17,837 nucleotides of DNA, taken from contig CAZKBP010000063.1 in assembly GCA_964551015.1 (NCBI GenBank), positions 1-17,837 on the forward strand, read 5' to 3'. This document shows positions 1 through 8,900 of the stretch, one piece after another. Below the pieces are notes generated by a model. The model had not been told where the DNA came from. It made no database searches and saw only the letters and a program-made list of their open reading frames with translations. Source of the DNA: CAZKBP01 sp964551015 (lineage in GTDB: Bacteria; Bacteroidota; Bacteroidia; Cytophagales; Microscillaceae). The position numbers and the translations under genes were made by a program. How positions within the stretch are numbered: the first letter of the stretch is position 1; every line of letters begins with the position of its first letter.

Positions 1-1127
1 TGGCCTATTTTGAGAAAAGAGCTAAGCTGGGAGAAGAACTCTACCAGGCCAACCCCGCTTCGGAAAGCCTGAAGCGTGGCCTGGCCTTTTCCTATTCTAA
101 ATTAGGGGCCATTTATCAGGCGCAAGGCCAATTCTCCAAGGCCTTGGCCTATTTTGAGAAATTTACAGGGTTAATGGAAGAACTTTCCCAGGCTAACCCC
201 GCTTCGGAGGAATTGAAAAATGGCCTGGCCATTTCCTATGAAAAATTAGGGGAGATTTATCAGGCGCAAGGCCAATTGGCGGAGGCCTTGGCCTATTTTG
301 AGAAATATAATCAATTAATGGAAGAACTCTACCAGGCCAACCCCGCTTCGGAGGAATTGAAAAATGGCCTGGCCATTTCCTATCAATTTCTAGGAATCAT
401 TTATCAGGCACAAGGCCAATTCTCGGAGGCCTTGGCCTATTTTGAGAAACACACTGAATTATTTGAAGAACTCTCCCAGGCTAACCCCGCTTCGGAGGAA
501 TTGAAAAATGGCCTTGCTATTTCTTATGCTAAATTGGGGGACATTTATCAGGCGCGAGGGAAAGTCCGAAAGGCCTTAGCTTGGTTCAAGAAATGTCAAA
601 CCCTGATGGAAAAACTCTATCAGTCCAACCCGGCTTCGGAGGAATTGAAACATGGCCTGGCCATTTCCTATGAACGCTTAGGGGGCATTTATGAGGCGCA
701 AGGCCAATTGGCGGAGGCCTTGGCCTATTTTAAGAAATATAATCAATTAGCCGAAGAACTCTCCCAGGCCAACCCCGCTTCGGAGTCTTTGAAAAATGGC
801 CTGGCCATTTCCTATCAAAATCTAGGGGCCATTTATCAGGCGCAAGGTCAATTTTCGGAGGCCTTGGCCTATTTTGAGAAACACACTGAATTATTTGAAG
901 AACTCTCCCAGGCTAACCCCGCTTCGGTGGGGCTGTATAATGGTTTAGCTATTTCTTACACTAAGTTAGGAGTACTGTACACGCGAATGAATGAAACTCA
1001 AAAAGCCCGTACCTATTTCCAGAAAGCGGAGCAGATATGGGTACAACTCTGCGAGCAAGTGGATATACCGGAGTATTGTGGTTACTTAGATCTGGTCAGG
1101 CAGAAGCTAGCGGGTTTGGAAGAATAG
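1..1127 (+). CDS. TPR-repeat protein, C-terminal part (5' end outside window)
   Basis: The frame is open from the first bases of the window, so the gene begins to the left; the internal TTG at 144 is not a plausible start. The visible ~375 residues are almost entirely TPR-type helical repeats with an exact 48-residue period. Each has the pattern EEL.QANPASEELKNGLAISY, then KLG.IYQAQGQ..EALAYFEK. The last unit degenerates into a cap ending in a Leu- and Glu-rich helix before TAG at 1125. The same 48-residue unit, much more diverged, forms the TPR part of the CHAT-STAND protein at 2869-5973. The missing N-terminus may therefore be a CHAT-STAND or a related effector-ATPase module (inference). 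TPR arrays normally serve as protein-binding scaffolds, here probably the sensor. No signal peptide or membrane segment is seen in the visible part. Function beyond TPR scaffold is unknown. Confidence 0.85.
   Translation, partial: AYFEKRAKLGEELYQANPASESLKRGLAFSYSKLGAIYQAQGQFSKALAYFEKFTGLMEELSQANPASEELKNGLAISYEKLGEIYQAQGQLAEALAYFEKYNQLMEELYQANPASEELKNGLAISYQFLGIIYQAQGQFSEALAYFEKHTELFEELSQANPASEELKNGLAISYAKLGDIYQARGKVRKALAWFKKCQTLMEKLYQSNPASEELKHGLAISYERLGGIYEAQGQLAEALAYFKKYNQLAEELSQANPASESLKNGLAISYQNLGAIYQAQGQFSEALAYFEKHTELFEELSQANPASVGLYNGLAISYTKLGVLYTRMNETQKARTYFQKAEQIWVQLCEQVDIPEYCGYLDLVRQKLAGLEE
2..1000 (+). repeat. 144-bp tandem repeats encoding TPR units, with a 432-bp super-period
   Basis: The string GGCCTATTTTGAG or a close variant recurs at 2, 146, 290, 434, 722 and 866, with a diverged version at 578. 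This gives seven in-frame 144-bp units. Units also match best three apart. The block beginning near 200 and the block beginning near 632 share the same order of unit variants (EIYQAQGQLAEALAYF, then KYNQL, then QGQFSEALAYFEKHTELFEE). This implies duplication of a three-unit, 432-bp block. DNA similarity, including synonymous positions, is high, so the duplication or homogenisation is recent. Confidence 0.9.
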
Positions 1128-1161
1128 AAGTCACCCATCCCCCGCTGCCGGATGCGCTTTG

Positions 1162-1365
1162 CTAAAAATCTAGCAAGCTTTGGTGATAGGCTTCTCTGGC
1201 GGAGTCGGTAAAGCTATCCAGGTAACTTTGGGTGGTTTTGGGGTTTTTGTGCCCGAGGCTTTCGCTAATATACTCGGTGGGAGTGCCGGAGCGCTTCAGG
1301 ATGGTAGCAAAGGAGTGCCGAGCCGTGTAGGTGGTCAGCTTGATTTGAAAACCCAGCTTTCTGAT
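1162..1365 (-). pseudogene. Tyrosine recombinase (integrase) C-terminal remnant
   Basis: On the minus strand a 68-codon open stretch runs from just after an in-frame TAA (1366-1368) to TAG at 1162-1164. It reads as the C-terminal catalytic end of a phage-type integrase. The visible motifs are TTYTARHSFATIL (the box II YxxR, in the HxxR position, as in many Bacteroidota integrases), then EYISESLGH with the box II histidine, then TTQSYL with the candidate nucleophile tyrosine. The N-terminal arm-binding and core-binding domains and box I arginine are missing, and no start codon or upstream continuation is found, so it cannot be functional. Its 5' edge coincides exactly with the TACATAC repeat at 1369. 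A short inverted repeat, TTGCTA/TAGCAA, sits at its 3' end. Confidence 0.85.
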
Positions 1366-1368
1366 TTA

Positions 1369-1398
1369 ATACATACAATCTACATACTTACAAGGCTA
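1369..1398. repeat. Dispersed repeat, copy A (TACATAC-AATC-TACATAC core)
   Basis: The 19 bp at 1369-1387 are identical to 2247-2265. They contain two TACATAC boxes separated by AATC, followed by a looser shared stretch (AGGCT, then A-rich, then GAAGG.AA), so weaker similarity continues for about 70 bp. The copies are in direct orientation, 878 bp apart, and enclose the toxin-antitoxin pair. This copy abuts the breakpoint of the integrase remnant. Function unknown; it could be a protein-binding site or the footprint of a small mobile repeat. Confidence 0.65.
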
Positions 1399-1509
1399 AA
1401 AATAGAAAAAAACGCCCGAAGAAGTGAAGGAAACGCAAGTTAAAATTCTAAAAACCAGATACTTATAAAGCAAAGGAAGGAGAAGGAAAGGAAAATAAAT
1501 TTGGATGAA

Positions 1510-1905
1510 TCACCAGAGTAGTTTTACGTCATAGTGCTCAAACTTCTCATCCTTCGTGATGATCGTCAGTTCGTGGGTTCGAGCCTGAGCAATCAAAGCC
1601 CGATCAAATGGATCCCCGTGCTTGATGGTGGTGGGAAAGGGCAGTTTCTCTGCCTCCTCGATGCTTGGTACATCCAAGGGCAGAAAGAAGAGGCTTTGAT
1701 TATCCAGCTCTTCGGCGATAGCTGGAATGGTATAGTTGAGTTTGAGCTTCTTGATGCTTCTTTTGATAGCAATTTCCCAGAGGGATACCGTGCTATAAAA
1801 GATTTGATGATCGGAGTTGACGATAGCCTCACTGGCTTCCTGAGACAGTAAAGGATTTTCTTCCAAAGCCCAGATGATAACGTGGGTATCTAAGAGGTAC
1901 TTCAT
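1510..1905 (-). CDS. vapC: VapC-type PIN-domain ribonuclease toxin
   Basis: This 131-residue protein has the length and motif order of a PIN-domain toxin. An N-terminal strand leads into LLDTHVIIW with the first acidic residue (Asp6). SLWEIAIK carries the conserved Glu, GDPFDRALIAQA carries the third acidic position, and TKDEKF carries the last aspartate. These four acidic residues form the Mg2+ site used by PIN nucleases to cleave RNA, in the best studied cases tRNA or rRNA; the target here is unknown. The start codon overlaps the stop of the upstream antitoxin gene by four bases (ATGA), the usual sign of translational coupling in a toxin-antitoxin operon. All catalytic residues are present, so the toxin looks intact. 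The gene name indicates family only. Confidence 0.9.
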   Translation of the reverse strand: MKYLLDTHVIIWALEENPLLSQEASEAIVNSDHQIFYSTVSLWEIAIKRSIKKLKLNYTIPAIAEELDNQSLFFLPLDVPSIEEAEKLPFPTTIKHGDPFDRALIAQARTHELTIITKDEKFEHYDVKLLW

Positions 1906-2132
1906 TCGGGCATGTAATCTTTAAAGTCTTCCAAGGGTTCATCAAAATCGGGCGCCATGTACTCCACCAAATCGGGCATCGTGCCCAGTTGACGTTTTGG
2001 TTTGGGTGAATGCTTGGCTTCGGCTTCTTCCGCGAGTTGATCCAGGGTTTCTTTTAGCTTCTCCAGTTGCGCGGGAGGCAGCTTGGTCATATTCTTTTGG
2101 ATGTAGGATTGTAATTCAATTGTAGTCATCAT
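1902..2132 (-). CDS. Antitoxin of the VapC pair, DUF2281-like
   Basis: A 76-residue acidic protein lies directly upstream of the PIN toxin and shares the ATGA overlap with it. The N-terminal half (IQKNMTKLPPAQLEKLKETL) looks like a helical segment. The C-terminus is a proline- and acid-rich tail ending in EYMAPDFDEPLEDFKDYM, which matches the ending typical of DUF2281 antitoxins paired with PIN toxins (family recognised by eye). By analogy the tail should wrap the toxin active site and the N-terminus should mediate DNA binding and autoregulation. Two adjacent ATG codons (2130-2132 and 2127-2129) are possible starts; the first is chosen. The short AT-rich stretch upstream (2133-2200) probably carries the promoter, but I cannot place its boxes with confidence. 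Confidence 0.8.
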   Translation of the reverse strand: MMTTIELQSYIQKNMTKLPPAQLEKLKETLDQLAEEAEAKHSPKPKRQLGTMPDLVEYMAPDFDEPLEDFKDYMPE

Positions 2133-2185
2133 TTTGCTTATTTTTACTATGATAACACAAAAGAGAGAAAAAACAATACCAAATG

Positions 2186-2252
2186 ATGTATCAAAATTTC
2201 AAAATAAATAAAATTGACCTAGACTGGGCATTTGAAGCTTGTTTTGATACAT
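2186..2252. repeat. 11-bp perfect inverted repeat upstream of the toxin-antitoxin operon
   Basis: ATGTATCAAAA at 2186-2196 and its exact reverse complement TTTTGATACAT at 2242-2252 flank a 45-bp AT-rich spacer. The pair lies 54-120 bp upstream of the antitoxin start, and its right arm runs into copy B of the TACATAC repeat. It could be a pair of operator half-sites or the edge of a small mobile repeat. The sequence alone does not decide. Confidence 0.5.
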
Positions 2253-2277
2253 ACAATCTACATACATCCGAGGCTTA
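2247..2277. repeat. Dispersed repeat, copy B (TACATAC-AATC-TACATAC core)
   Basis: Second copy of the repeat at 1369-1398: 19 identical bases, then CAT or CTT, then AGGCT and a looser A- and G-rich continuation to about 2310. It lies between the toxin-antitoxin promoter region and the tRNA fragment. See copy A. Confidence 0.65.
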
Positions 2278-2379
2278 GCATAGCAAAAAATGCTCAGGGA
2301 AGGGAAAGCTTTATTTACTAAATTACTACAAATCAAAGGCTTAAGAAAATAAAGACAGGGAAGGGAAACGAAAAAAGAC

Positions 2380-2423
2380 GACTCATAATCAGGTGGTCGC
2401 TGGTTCGAGCCCAGCTGGGTCCA
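2380..2423 (+). other. tRNA(CAT) 3' half: putative integration (att) site remnant
   Basis: The stretch contains the anticodon loop CTCATAA (anticodon CAT, so Met or Ile2), the 3' anticodon strand, a variable region, a perfect T-arm (GCTGG, loop TTCGAGC, CCAGC), the 3' acceptor strand TGGGTCC and discriminator A at 2423. No CCA is encoded. The 5' half is absent: the bases before 2380 do not pair with the anticodon stem beyond GA, and no GGACCCA acceptor strand or D-arm occurs upstream. A tRNA cut at the anticodon loop with an intact 3' end is the classic product of integrase-mediated insertion into a tRNA gene. The native-looking terminator just downstream suggests this is the displaced original 3' end, with the element lying to the left (inference). 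Confidence 0.8.
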
Positions 2424-2436
2424 CTTGATAATCAAG

Positions 2437-2467
2437 CCCTTAGGATGTGAAGCTCCTAGGGGTTTTT
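2437..2467 (+). terminator. Intrinsic terminator of the former tRNA transcription unit
   Basis: An 8-bp stem, CCCTTAGG (2437-2444) with CCTAGGGG (2455-2462) and one T-G wobble, closes a 10-nt loop. It is followed immediately by TTTTT (2463-2467). It starts 13 bp after the tRNA fragment, the expected place for a tRNA-gene terminator. Confidence 0.75.
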
Positions 2468-2868
2468 CATGGATGCGCCTCCGCGAAGATCTCCATCTTC
2501 GTAGATGGGGTTCTAGTAAGATGCCCATCTTGATAAGTTTGAAAACTTGGCACAACAGCAACCCGTTTTCTGTCTGTTCTTTTATCTATGTGGAAAAGAG
2601 GACTAAGATTCCAGCCAGATGTCTCGAGTAAGCAGTTACAAGTTTGTTTTCCTTTTTCTGATTAGTAAGAAATTTTGGGGTCTCGACTAGAGTACTCCTA
2701 AGCACGAGCTGACATTGATGCTAAGACCCTAATCTACTTACTTACTACTGAGTATCTATCTCTAAAATTTCGTACTCAGCAAGTAGTAATTGCTTTCCCA
2801 TCCTTTCCTTTTTTGCACTTTTGGTTTATTTTACGAATTGATGCAATTAATCCTAAAGACTGAGCTTC
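2468..2868. other. Intergenic region with hairpins upstream of the CHAT-STAND operon
   Basis: No convincing gene is seen. A perfect short hairpin, CGAAGAT-CTCC-ATCTTCG (2484-2501), is followed by a second, AAGAT-GCCC-ATCTT (2519-2532). A longer imperfect inverted repeat pairs 2738-2754 with 2773-2789, matching over CTGAGTA plus outer bases, around an 18-nt AT-rich loop. It lies 80-131 bp upstream of the CHAT gene start and could be an operator or attenuator for the operon. I could not identify a convincing Bacteroidota -33/-7 promoter pair. Confidence 0.4.
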
Positions 2869-5800
2869 ATGACCGCTTCCCCAGCAGAAACCCCCGTCAT
2901 TTTTCTGGCTTTTGCCAATCAACAAGATGCCTATCTGGAGAAGCTCCGGCAAGAACGGAGAGCACTGGAGCAGGCACTCAAACCAGCCGCCGAGCAGCAG
3001 TTTATCCAACTCATCAGCGAGGCAGAAGCCGATGGTAAGTATATCTTTGATACGTTCAATGAGTACCGAGGGCGCATCAAAATCTTCCACTATGCCGGGC
3101 ACGCCGACGGGGATCACCTGGACTTGGTGGGGCAGCAATTCCAAGGGCGAAGCATTGCCGACCTGATCCAGGAAGAAAATCATGCCAGCGAATCGGGAGG
3201 AGTGGAACTGGTTTTTTTGAATGGCTGTGCTACCTACGGGCAGGTCAGCGCACTCTTGGAGGCAGGAGTCAAGCGAGTGATCGCTACCTCGGTGGCGATT
3301 GCAGATCCCCAAGCCTCTACCCTGGCTCAGGCGTTTTACGAGCGGCTCGCCCGACCGGGTGCCGATATAGAAGAAGCCTACCGGGTCGCTGCCATTGCCG
3401 TCCGAGAAGGAGGAGAAGAAGCACGAGCGGCCTGGGCTGAACTGGGAGAAATTCGTTCGCTTGGCTCTCTGAGCAAACAAAAATCTGCAATGGTCTTCCC
3501 CTGGGCCTTGTACGTGGATGAAGATCAATCCCTCAGGCCCTGGCGACTCCCCCGCCGGAAAGTACCCCAAGCCAGCTCAGAAAAGAAAATTCCTCGCCTT
3601 CTGACTGCTCCACCTCAGAAGCCCCCCGCTGAGTTCCGAGGGCGGGAGGCCGACTTTCAAGACATCCAAAATTTGCTCAGCGGAGAGCAATCTATGCTCT
3701 TGCTCCTGAACGCCAACGGCGGCATCGGCAAGACCACCCTGGCCTCCTACTTCTACCAGCAGGAGCAGGAGCGCTTCAATCATATAGCTTGGCTCTACTG
3801 TGAGCAAGGCATTGCCACAACCATGCTCAGTACTTTACTTGGTGAGTTAGGCGTTGAGATTCACTCGAGAGAAGATGAAGATTCCCAAGCCTTTCAGGAG
3901 TTAATCAAGAATCTTGCTCGCTTATCTCCTGAATGTCTTTTAGTACTAGATAATGCCAATGATGAGACTGACCTCAAACAATGTATTCCGGAGCTAAGCC
4001 GTCTTGCCAACTTTCGTATTCTAATTACTTCTCGTTGCCGAAACTTGGACGGCATTATCCCCGAAAAGCAAATTACACCATTGAGTCAGCAAGAAGCTAT
4101 CTCTCTCTTTATCAAATACTATCCACCCGCCAGGCAGGAGCGAGAGTTATTGGTCAGCTTGTTGGAGCGTATTGGCTATAATACCCTCGTACTAGAACTC
4201 CTCGCTAAGAATCTTCAAGAGGCCAATAAGAACAATCCTAATGCTTATCCTTTACGAAGGCTTTGTGAAGACTTGGAACAAAAAGGTTTATTTGGACTTA
4301 GCAAAAGAAAGAAAGTATCAAGCAAATATCACATCGTCAGTGGAAGAGAGATCAAACCCGAAGAAGTAGTCGCTGCCATGTACGATATTAAGGCTTTGTC
4401 TCCTGATGAGCAGGTTTTGCTATCTCAGATGGCTCTTTTACCTGCTCAGGCCATCTCATATCGACAACTCTATGAAATCCTCGGCATTAGTTCTGATGAG
4501 GAAGACGATTTTGAAGAAACCTTGAGGAGTCTAAATCAAAAGGGCTGGGTTGATTTCGAGTCCAAGGAATCACAATCCTTTTACAAGCTCAGCCCCGTGA
4601 TACAAGAAGTTACATTACGTTTACAGAAACCCGTTCATAACCAACTGAAGAAGGTAATCGCCTATCTCAACAAAAATTTAGAGAGCAAGGATATTCACTT
4701 GATGAGTATTAATTTCCAAGAGGTCAGCCCTCTGGCACAAGTAGCACAAAATATTCTTAAACACATCTCTCACGAAAGAACTACCGATTTGGGCTATTTG
4801 GCCTTTCACTTATCCGATTTTTATCAGAAAACGGGTAATTTAAACAGAGCATTATATACTATTGAACGATCAGCCTCTATTTTACAAGACCAAGATGCAG
4901 AGTATTATGCCATCTGTTTAGCAAGATTAGGAACTATATATCAAAATCAAGGTAATCTCGAGCAGGCCGGACTCTACTACCAGAAGTACCATAGTACTGG
5001 TAAGAAACTATTCCAAACAAAATCTCAGGGTTCTAATATGCCTAAAAGGATACTGGCTAACTCCTATGAAAGACTAGGTGCGTTGAAAATGGCCTATGGC
5101 GAGTACGAAGAGGCTCTCGGGCTCTATGAGAATTATAACCTCTTAATCAAAGAACTTACCTTAGAAACTCCTCAATCAGAGTTTTTCAATCATCGCTTAG
5201 CTATTTCTTATGCGAGGTTGGGGGAAGCATACCAGAAAATTGACAAAACTGAGGAGGCTCTGCACAATTTCGAAAAATATCAAGCAATCAATTTGGAGTT
5301 GTATGATTCCAATCCAGAGTCAGAACTCGTGAAAAATAGCTTAGCGGTATCTCTTGAAAAGCTCGGTTCCATCTATCTTCGACAAGGTAAGCACGAGCAG
5401 GCTCTAATTCTCCTTAGGAAAAGAAACGATATAGCAAAAGAGTTATACCAAGCTAACAAGTCCTCAGAAGGACTAAAAAGGGGTCTAGCCATCTCTTACG
5501 AAAAACTTGGCTCTGTGTATCAGGAGCAGGGTAACTATCTAGAAGCGATGAGTAATTATGAAAAAGAGAAATCACTATTCGAGGAACTTCACGAGGATAA
5601 TCCTCTCTCTGAGTATTTGAAGAAGGGACTAGCTATCTCATATAAAAAGATAGGTTCGTTATGTCTACTGCGAGGTAATATCGACGATGCAAAATCTTAT
5701 TTTATTCTCTCGAAGGAGCTATTTGAAGAGCTTTACCAAGCTAATTCTGACTCAGAGTCAATAGAGAGAGGATTAGATATATTGAATAATGAGGTAGACG

Positions 5801-5973
5801 CTATTCAGAACACCACACCACCTACATATTCCTATTCCTATCCAAAAGAGTACTTGAGTAACTCCTCACATGATTATGCAGACCATGATGATGCACAATC
5901 AAATGAGTCAGTAGACGAAGGAGTGAAACCCGTGGAGCCGAGAGACCCAGAGTCTGACGACGAAATAGATTAG
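2869..5973 (+). CDS. CHAT protease - NB-ARC-like STAND ATPase - TPR protein
   Basis: This 1034-residue protein has three parts. Residues ~8-215 are a CHAT domain with the catalytic dyad visible: His78 in HYAGHAD and Cys120 in FLNGCAT. CHAT proteins are caspase-like cysteine proteases. Residues ~255-460 are a STAND ATPase of NB-ARC type: FRGRE, Walker A NGGIGKTT (Lys288), Walker B LLVLDNAND (Asp361), and ILITSR. A winged-helix-like region follows. Residues ~640-985 are TPRs, from about residue 700 in the same 48-residue unit as the protein at 1-1127. A 50-residue acidic tail ends the protein. STAND proteins use sensor repeats to detect a ligand, then oligomerise with ATP and activate the N-terminal effector; I infer the same here. 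The ATG at 2869 lies just before the CHAT core; no clear Shine-Dalgarno is seen. The CHAT part is far GC-richer than the rest. The NACHT gene starts 20 bp downstream, so the two are probably cotranscribed. Confidence 0.93.
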   Translation: MTASPAETPVIFLAFANQQDAYLEKLRQERRALEQALKPAAEQQFIQLISEAEADGKYIFDTFNEYRGRIKIFHYAGHADGDHLDLVGQQFQGRSIADLIQEENHASESGGVELVFLNGCATYGQVSALLEAGVKRVIATSVAIADPQASTLAQAFYERLARPGADIEEAYRVAAIAVREGGEEARAAWAELGEIRSLGSLSKQKSAMVFPWALYVDEDQSLRPWRLPRRKVPQASSEKKIPRLLTAPPQKPPAEFRGREADFQDIQNLLSGEQSMLLLLNANGGIGKTTLASYFYQQEQERFNHIAWLYCEQGIATTMLSTLLGELGVEIHSREDEDSQAFQELIKNLARLSPECLLVLDNANDETDLKQCIPELSRLANFRILITSRCRNLDGIIPEKQITPLSQQEAISLFIKYYPPARQERELLVSLLERIGYNTLVLELLAKNLQEANKNNPNAYPLRRLCEDLEQKGLFGLSKRKKVSSKYHIVSGREIKPEEVVAAMYDIKALSPDEQVLLSQMALLPAQAISYRQLYEILGISSDEEDDFEETLRSLNQKGWVDFESKESQSFYKLSPVIQEVTLRLQKPVHNQLKKVIAYLNKNLESKDIHLMSINFQEVSPLAQVAQNILKHISHERTTDLGYLAFHLSDFYQKTGNLNRALYTIERSASILQDQDAEYYAICLARLGTIYQNQGNLEQAGLYYQKYHSTGKKLFQTKSQGSNMPKRILANSYERLGALKMAYGEYEEALGLYENYNLLIKELTLETPQSEFFNHRLAISYARLGEAYQKIDKTEEALHNFEKYQAINLELYDSNPESELVKNSLAVSLEKLGSIYLRQGKHEQALILLRKRNDIAKELYQANKSSEGLKRGLAISYEKLGSVYQEQGNYLEAMSNYEKEKSLFEELHEDNPLSEYLKKGLAISYKKIGSLCLLRGNIDDAKSYFILSKELFEELYQANSDSESIERGLDILNNEVDAIQNTTPPTYSYSYPKEYLSNSSHDYADHDDAQSNESVDEGVKPVEPRDPESDDEID

Positions 5974-5993
5974 TCTGTTAAAATCATAAAGAG

Positions 5994-8900
5994 ATGGAAG
6001 ATAAGCAAGGAGCTTCTGAATCTAGAAAACACATAGAATGCCACATAACTATAACTCAATCAGCCGAAAAAATTATTAACATTGAAGAAGTTAGGGAAGC
6101 TTCTTTTGACTCTCATAAAAAAGGGGGGATAGAACTCGGAAAAATCGACTTATCTGAAATTATTGGCTTGCCTTCTCCAGATTATATACCCCGATTTGTA
6201 AGAGCATTGTCAAAAAAAGAGGCTTCTGAACAAGAGATAAACTTAGTAAATGCCCTTGAAAACTACTCTAAGATCGTTTTGTTAGGAGCCTCAGGTGTGG
6301 GCAAAACTACCGAGCTTAAACATATAGCCCATTATTTGAGTGCCAGCAAAGACAAGGTAGTCAGGTGGGTATCTCTCAACAACTACACAGGTGGAGAGAT
6401 TCAATCCTATATCTCAGGACATAACCAAGGTACTGATTTGTCTCAGCTAATCCTATTCCTAGATGGCTTAGATGAGGTGCAGGATCGCGGACTGGCCATC
6501 AGAGAGATCAATCGCTTCAGTGATGCCTATCCACAAGTAAAAGTTGTTCTCTCCTGTCGCTTCAACTTCTATAATATCGAGACGGCTCCTGACAAAAGAG
6601 ACGGCACGCTGAGTGGTTTTCAGGCTTTTGAGCTTGAACGTTTAACATATGCACAAACAGACACCTATATTCGCCAAAAATTAGACCATGCAGCCGACTC
6701 ATTTTTTGAGGAGCTACGAACGAAGCAAATTATAGAGTTGCTGGTAATACCTTTCTATTTGAGCTTATTAACTGGCTATTACTCTCATAATCATAAGCTT
6801 CCACAGAGTAAAGCCGAGCTGTTTGAGTACATCCTCAAAGAAAAAATCGGCCATGATCTCAAACGTAAGGAAAGAGAGGCAACGCCACTTACCTCAAATC
6901 CTCAAAAAGCAATCATTCCCCTTGCTAAGATTGCTTTTGTAATGGAGTGTCTGGGTAAAAATCAACTGAATCAGGCAGAATTACATAGAATTGTTCACTC
7001 ACAGGCTGAACGGACATTGCTAAACTATTTTTTCTTTGAAAGTAAGCCAAAAGAGAACGACACCTATCAATTTCAACACAATAACTTTCAGGAGTACCTG
7101 GCCGCTAGGGTTGTATCCAGAGCAAACTTAAAGACAATATTAAGTCTCATCACTTTTGAAGATAATCCTGAAAAAGTAAAGCTATCTTGGCAGAATACCA
7201 TACATTTTCTACTGGAAATGCTCCCTAAACCCCATTCCCTCATGGAGTGGATGAGTACGAATTCACCTGAAACGCTTTTGCTGGCTGAGCCAGATCGTAT
7301 AGACGCCGACTTACGCTTTCGAGTTTTCAAAAAAATCTTCAAGAAACTGGCTGATCAACATCAAAAAATCAGTTCCTATACTTATTATCGTTATTTAATA
7401 AATTTTGCTCAGAACGAGCAGGCTCTGGATTATTTGATAAAAAACATCTCTTCCCAGGAATCATACAGAAAAAACAATGCTCTGAGCATCCTCTCCGATT
7501 ATGGGCTTTCTCGCGTACCCTCTTCTTTACTAGATACGCTCATTACTAAGCTAAGAGACATAGTATTCGCACCAGATTATCAGGGAAATACAGCTCTCAA
7601 AGCATATCTTTCTCTACTCAGCCATCAAGATAGACAGGAGATAAAGCGCGTAATCGATGTTTTTTTCTTCTCCACGGATCACCACCAGCGTTACCTTGTT
7701 TATGATACCGTACATCGTTTTGATTTTCAAGACGAATGCATTGATCAGATTCTAGAGGCTGCCCAGCAATATTTACGTCGCAAATCTGGTGATGGACTAA
7801 CCAATGAAATCACTAACCTCAAAACTTGCCTCAAAAAGGTAAAAGAAGAAGATTCCCTTATCAAAGCACTCGGTTTTATCAGCAATTTATCATCCCGTCG
7901 GGATTATTGGGATGATGTGTTGCGCACTATCTTGGATAGAGCTATTGAATTACACCCGGGAAGTCAAAAGATATACGAAGACGTAAAAGCCGAAATCTTG
8001 CAAAAGCTTCCGATTTTTGGCCAATCACCAGAAAAGAATCCCTATCTTGTTTATGTAAAAAAGTTAGAGCGAGGGCAAGATCTTTTTCAAGCTATCTACA
8101 ATCGCAAAAAGCGATTAGGCCCCTTTTCAATTAGGATTCTTGTGTACTTGGCTTCCAAAGAAGGGATTGAATTTGTGCTTAGGGAATTCGAGCAGGGGAA
8201 CTGGGCTGAAGAGAATCTTAGCTCTTTCCAAGAAGAGCTAACCCTGAGAAATCAGGAACTGCAAGCATATTTAGTTGCCCTAGCGAGTGAGCGGGAAGTC
8301 TCCTTACCAACACTTCCAGTGAAAGTAGACTACGAAAAACAGCAACTAGATAAACTGAATCGGCAGAAAGAATTGCTGTTTGATCGTCAAAAGTTTATCG
8401 CCGAAGTAGAAAGGTTTTATGATCTTGTGGGTAAGGACAGATTGACGGATAAAGAATTCCTTGAGTTGGAGCTTTATGAGCAATTTTCAGAGGTTACTAC
8501 CACGTTCCTGATGCCTGACCAAGATGGATTTTGTGACAAAAAACGTGATATAGATTTTCTTGTAAATGATCAAAACTGGCAAACGTACTCCTTACAAAAG
8601 TTGAAGGAACTCATCATCAATCGTAAGGAACTAATTTTAACCAAAACAGATATAGCGCAAATCAAAGATTGGTGTGATTCTCAGGCTAGTGAAATAAATT
8701 TTACGACATCTTTCAAAAAAGCACGTGTTCCATCGAGTAGTAAGTGGCATTGCAGAAAAGAAGATGGATTGTTTTCTTTTTTCCTTCGGAAATTTTCGTG
8801 GTATGATTACCCAAAAGCTCTCTATCTGGATATGTTATCTTATCCAGAGCTAGAGGATGTAAACGGAGTTAGTAATAAACTTGCAAGAATATTTCCTTTT

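Noticed and set aside
2..1000. CRISPR or intergenic tandem array
   Set aside because: The 144-bp units are contiguous, in frame and encode TPRs; there are no short repeats with unique spacers.
1180..1443. 87-codon open frame on the + strand
   Set aside because: It is the antisense of the integrase remnant and runs on into low-complexity A-rich DNA; no family resemblance.
1534..1851. 105-codon open frame on the + strand and a 79-codon one on the minus strand inside the PIN toxin
   Set aside because: Both overlap the well-supported vapC gene in other frames and show no domain signal.
2371..2424. Functional tRNA gene
   Set aside because: No 5' acceptor strand, D-arm or complete anticodon stem precedes the 3' half, so it cannot fold as a tRNA.
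2199..2561. 120-codon minus-strand frame containing LGSNQRPPDYES
   Set aside because: This familiar peptide is the antisense translation of a tRNA T-arm and anticodon region, a common spurious protein in databases; the stretch is the tRNA fragment and its flanks.
2425..2631. 68-codon + strand frame after the tRNA fragment
   Set aside because: It starts inside the terminator region and covers hairpin-rich intergenic DNA; no recognisable protein.
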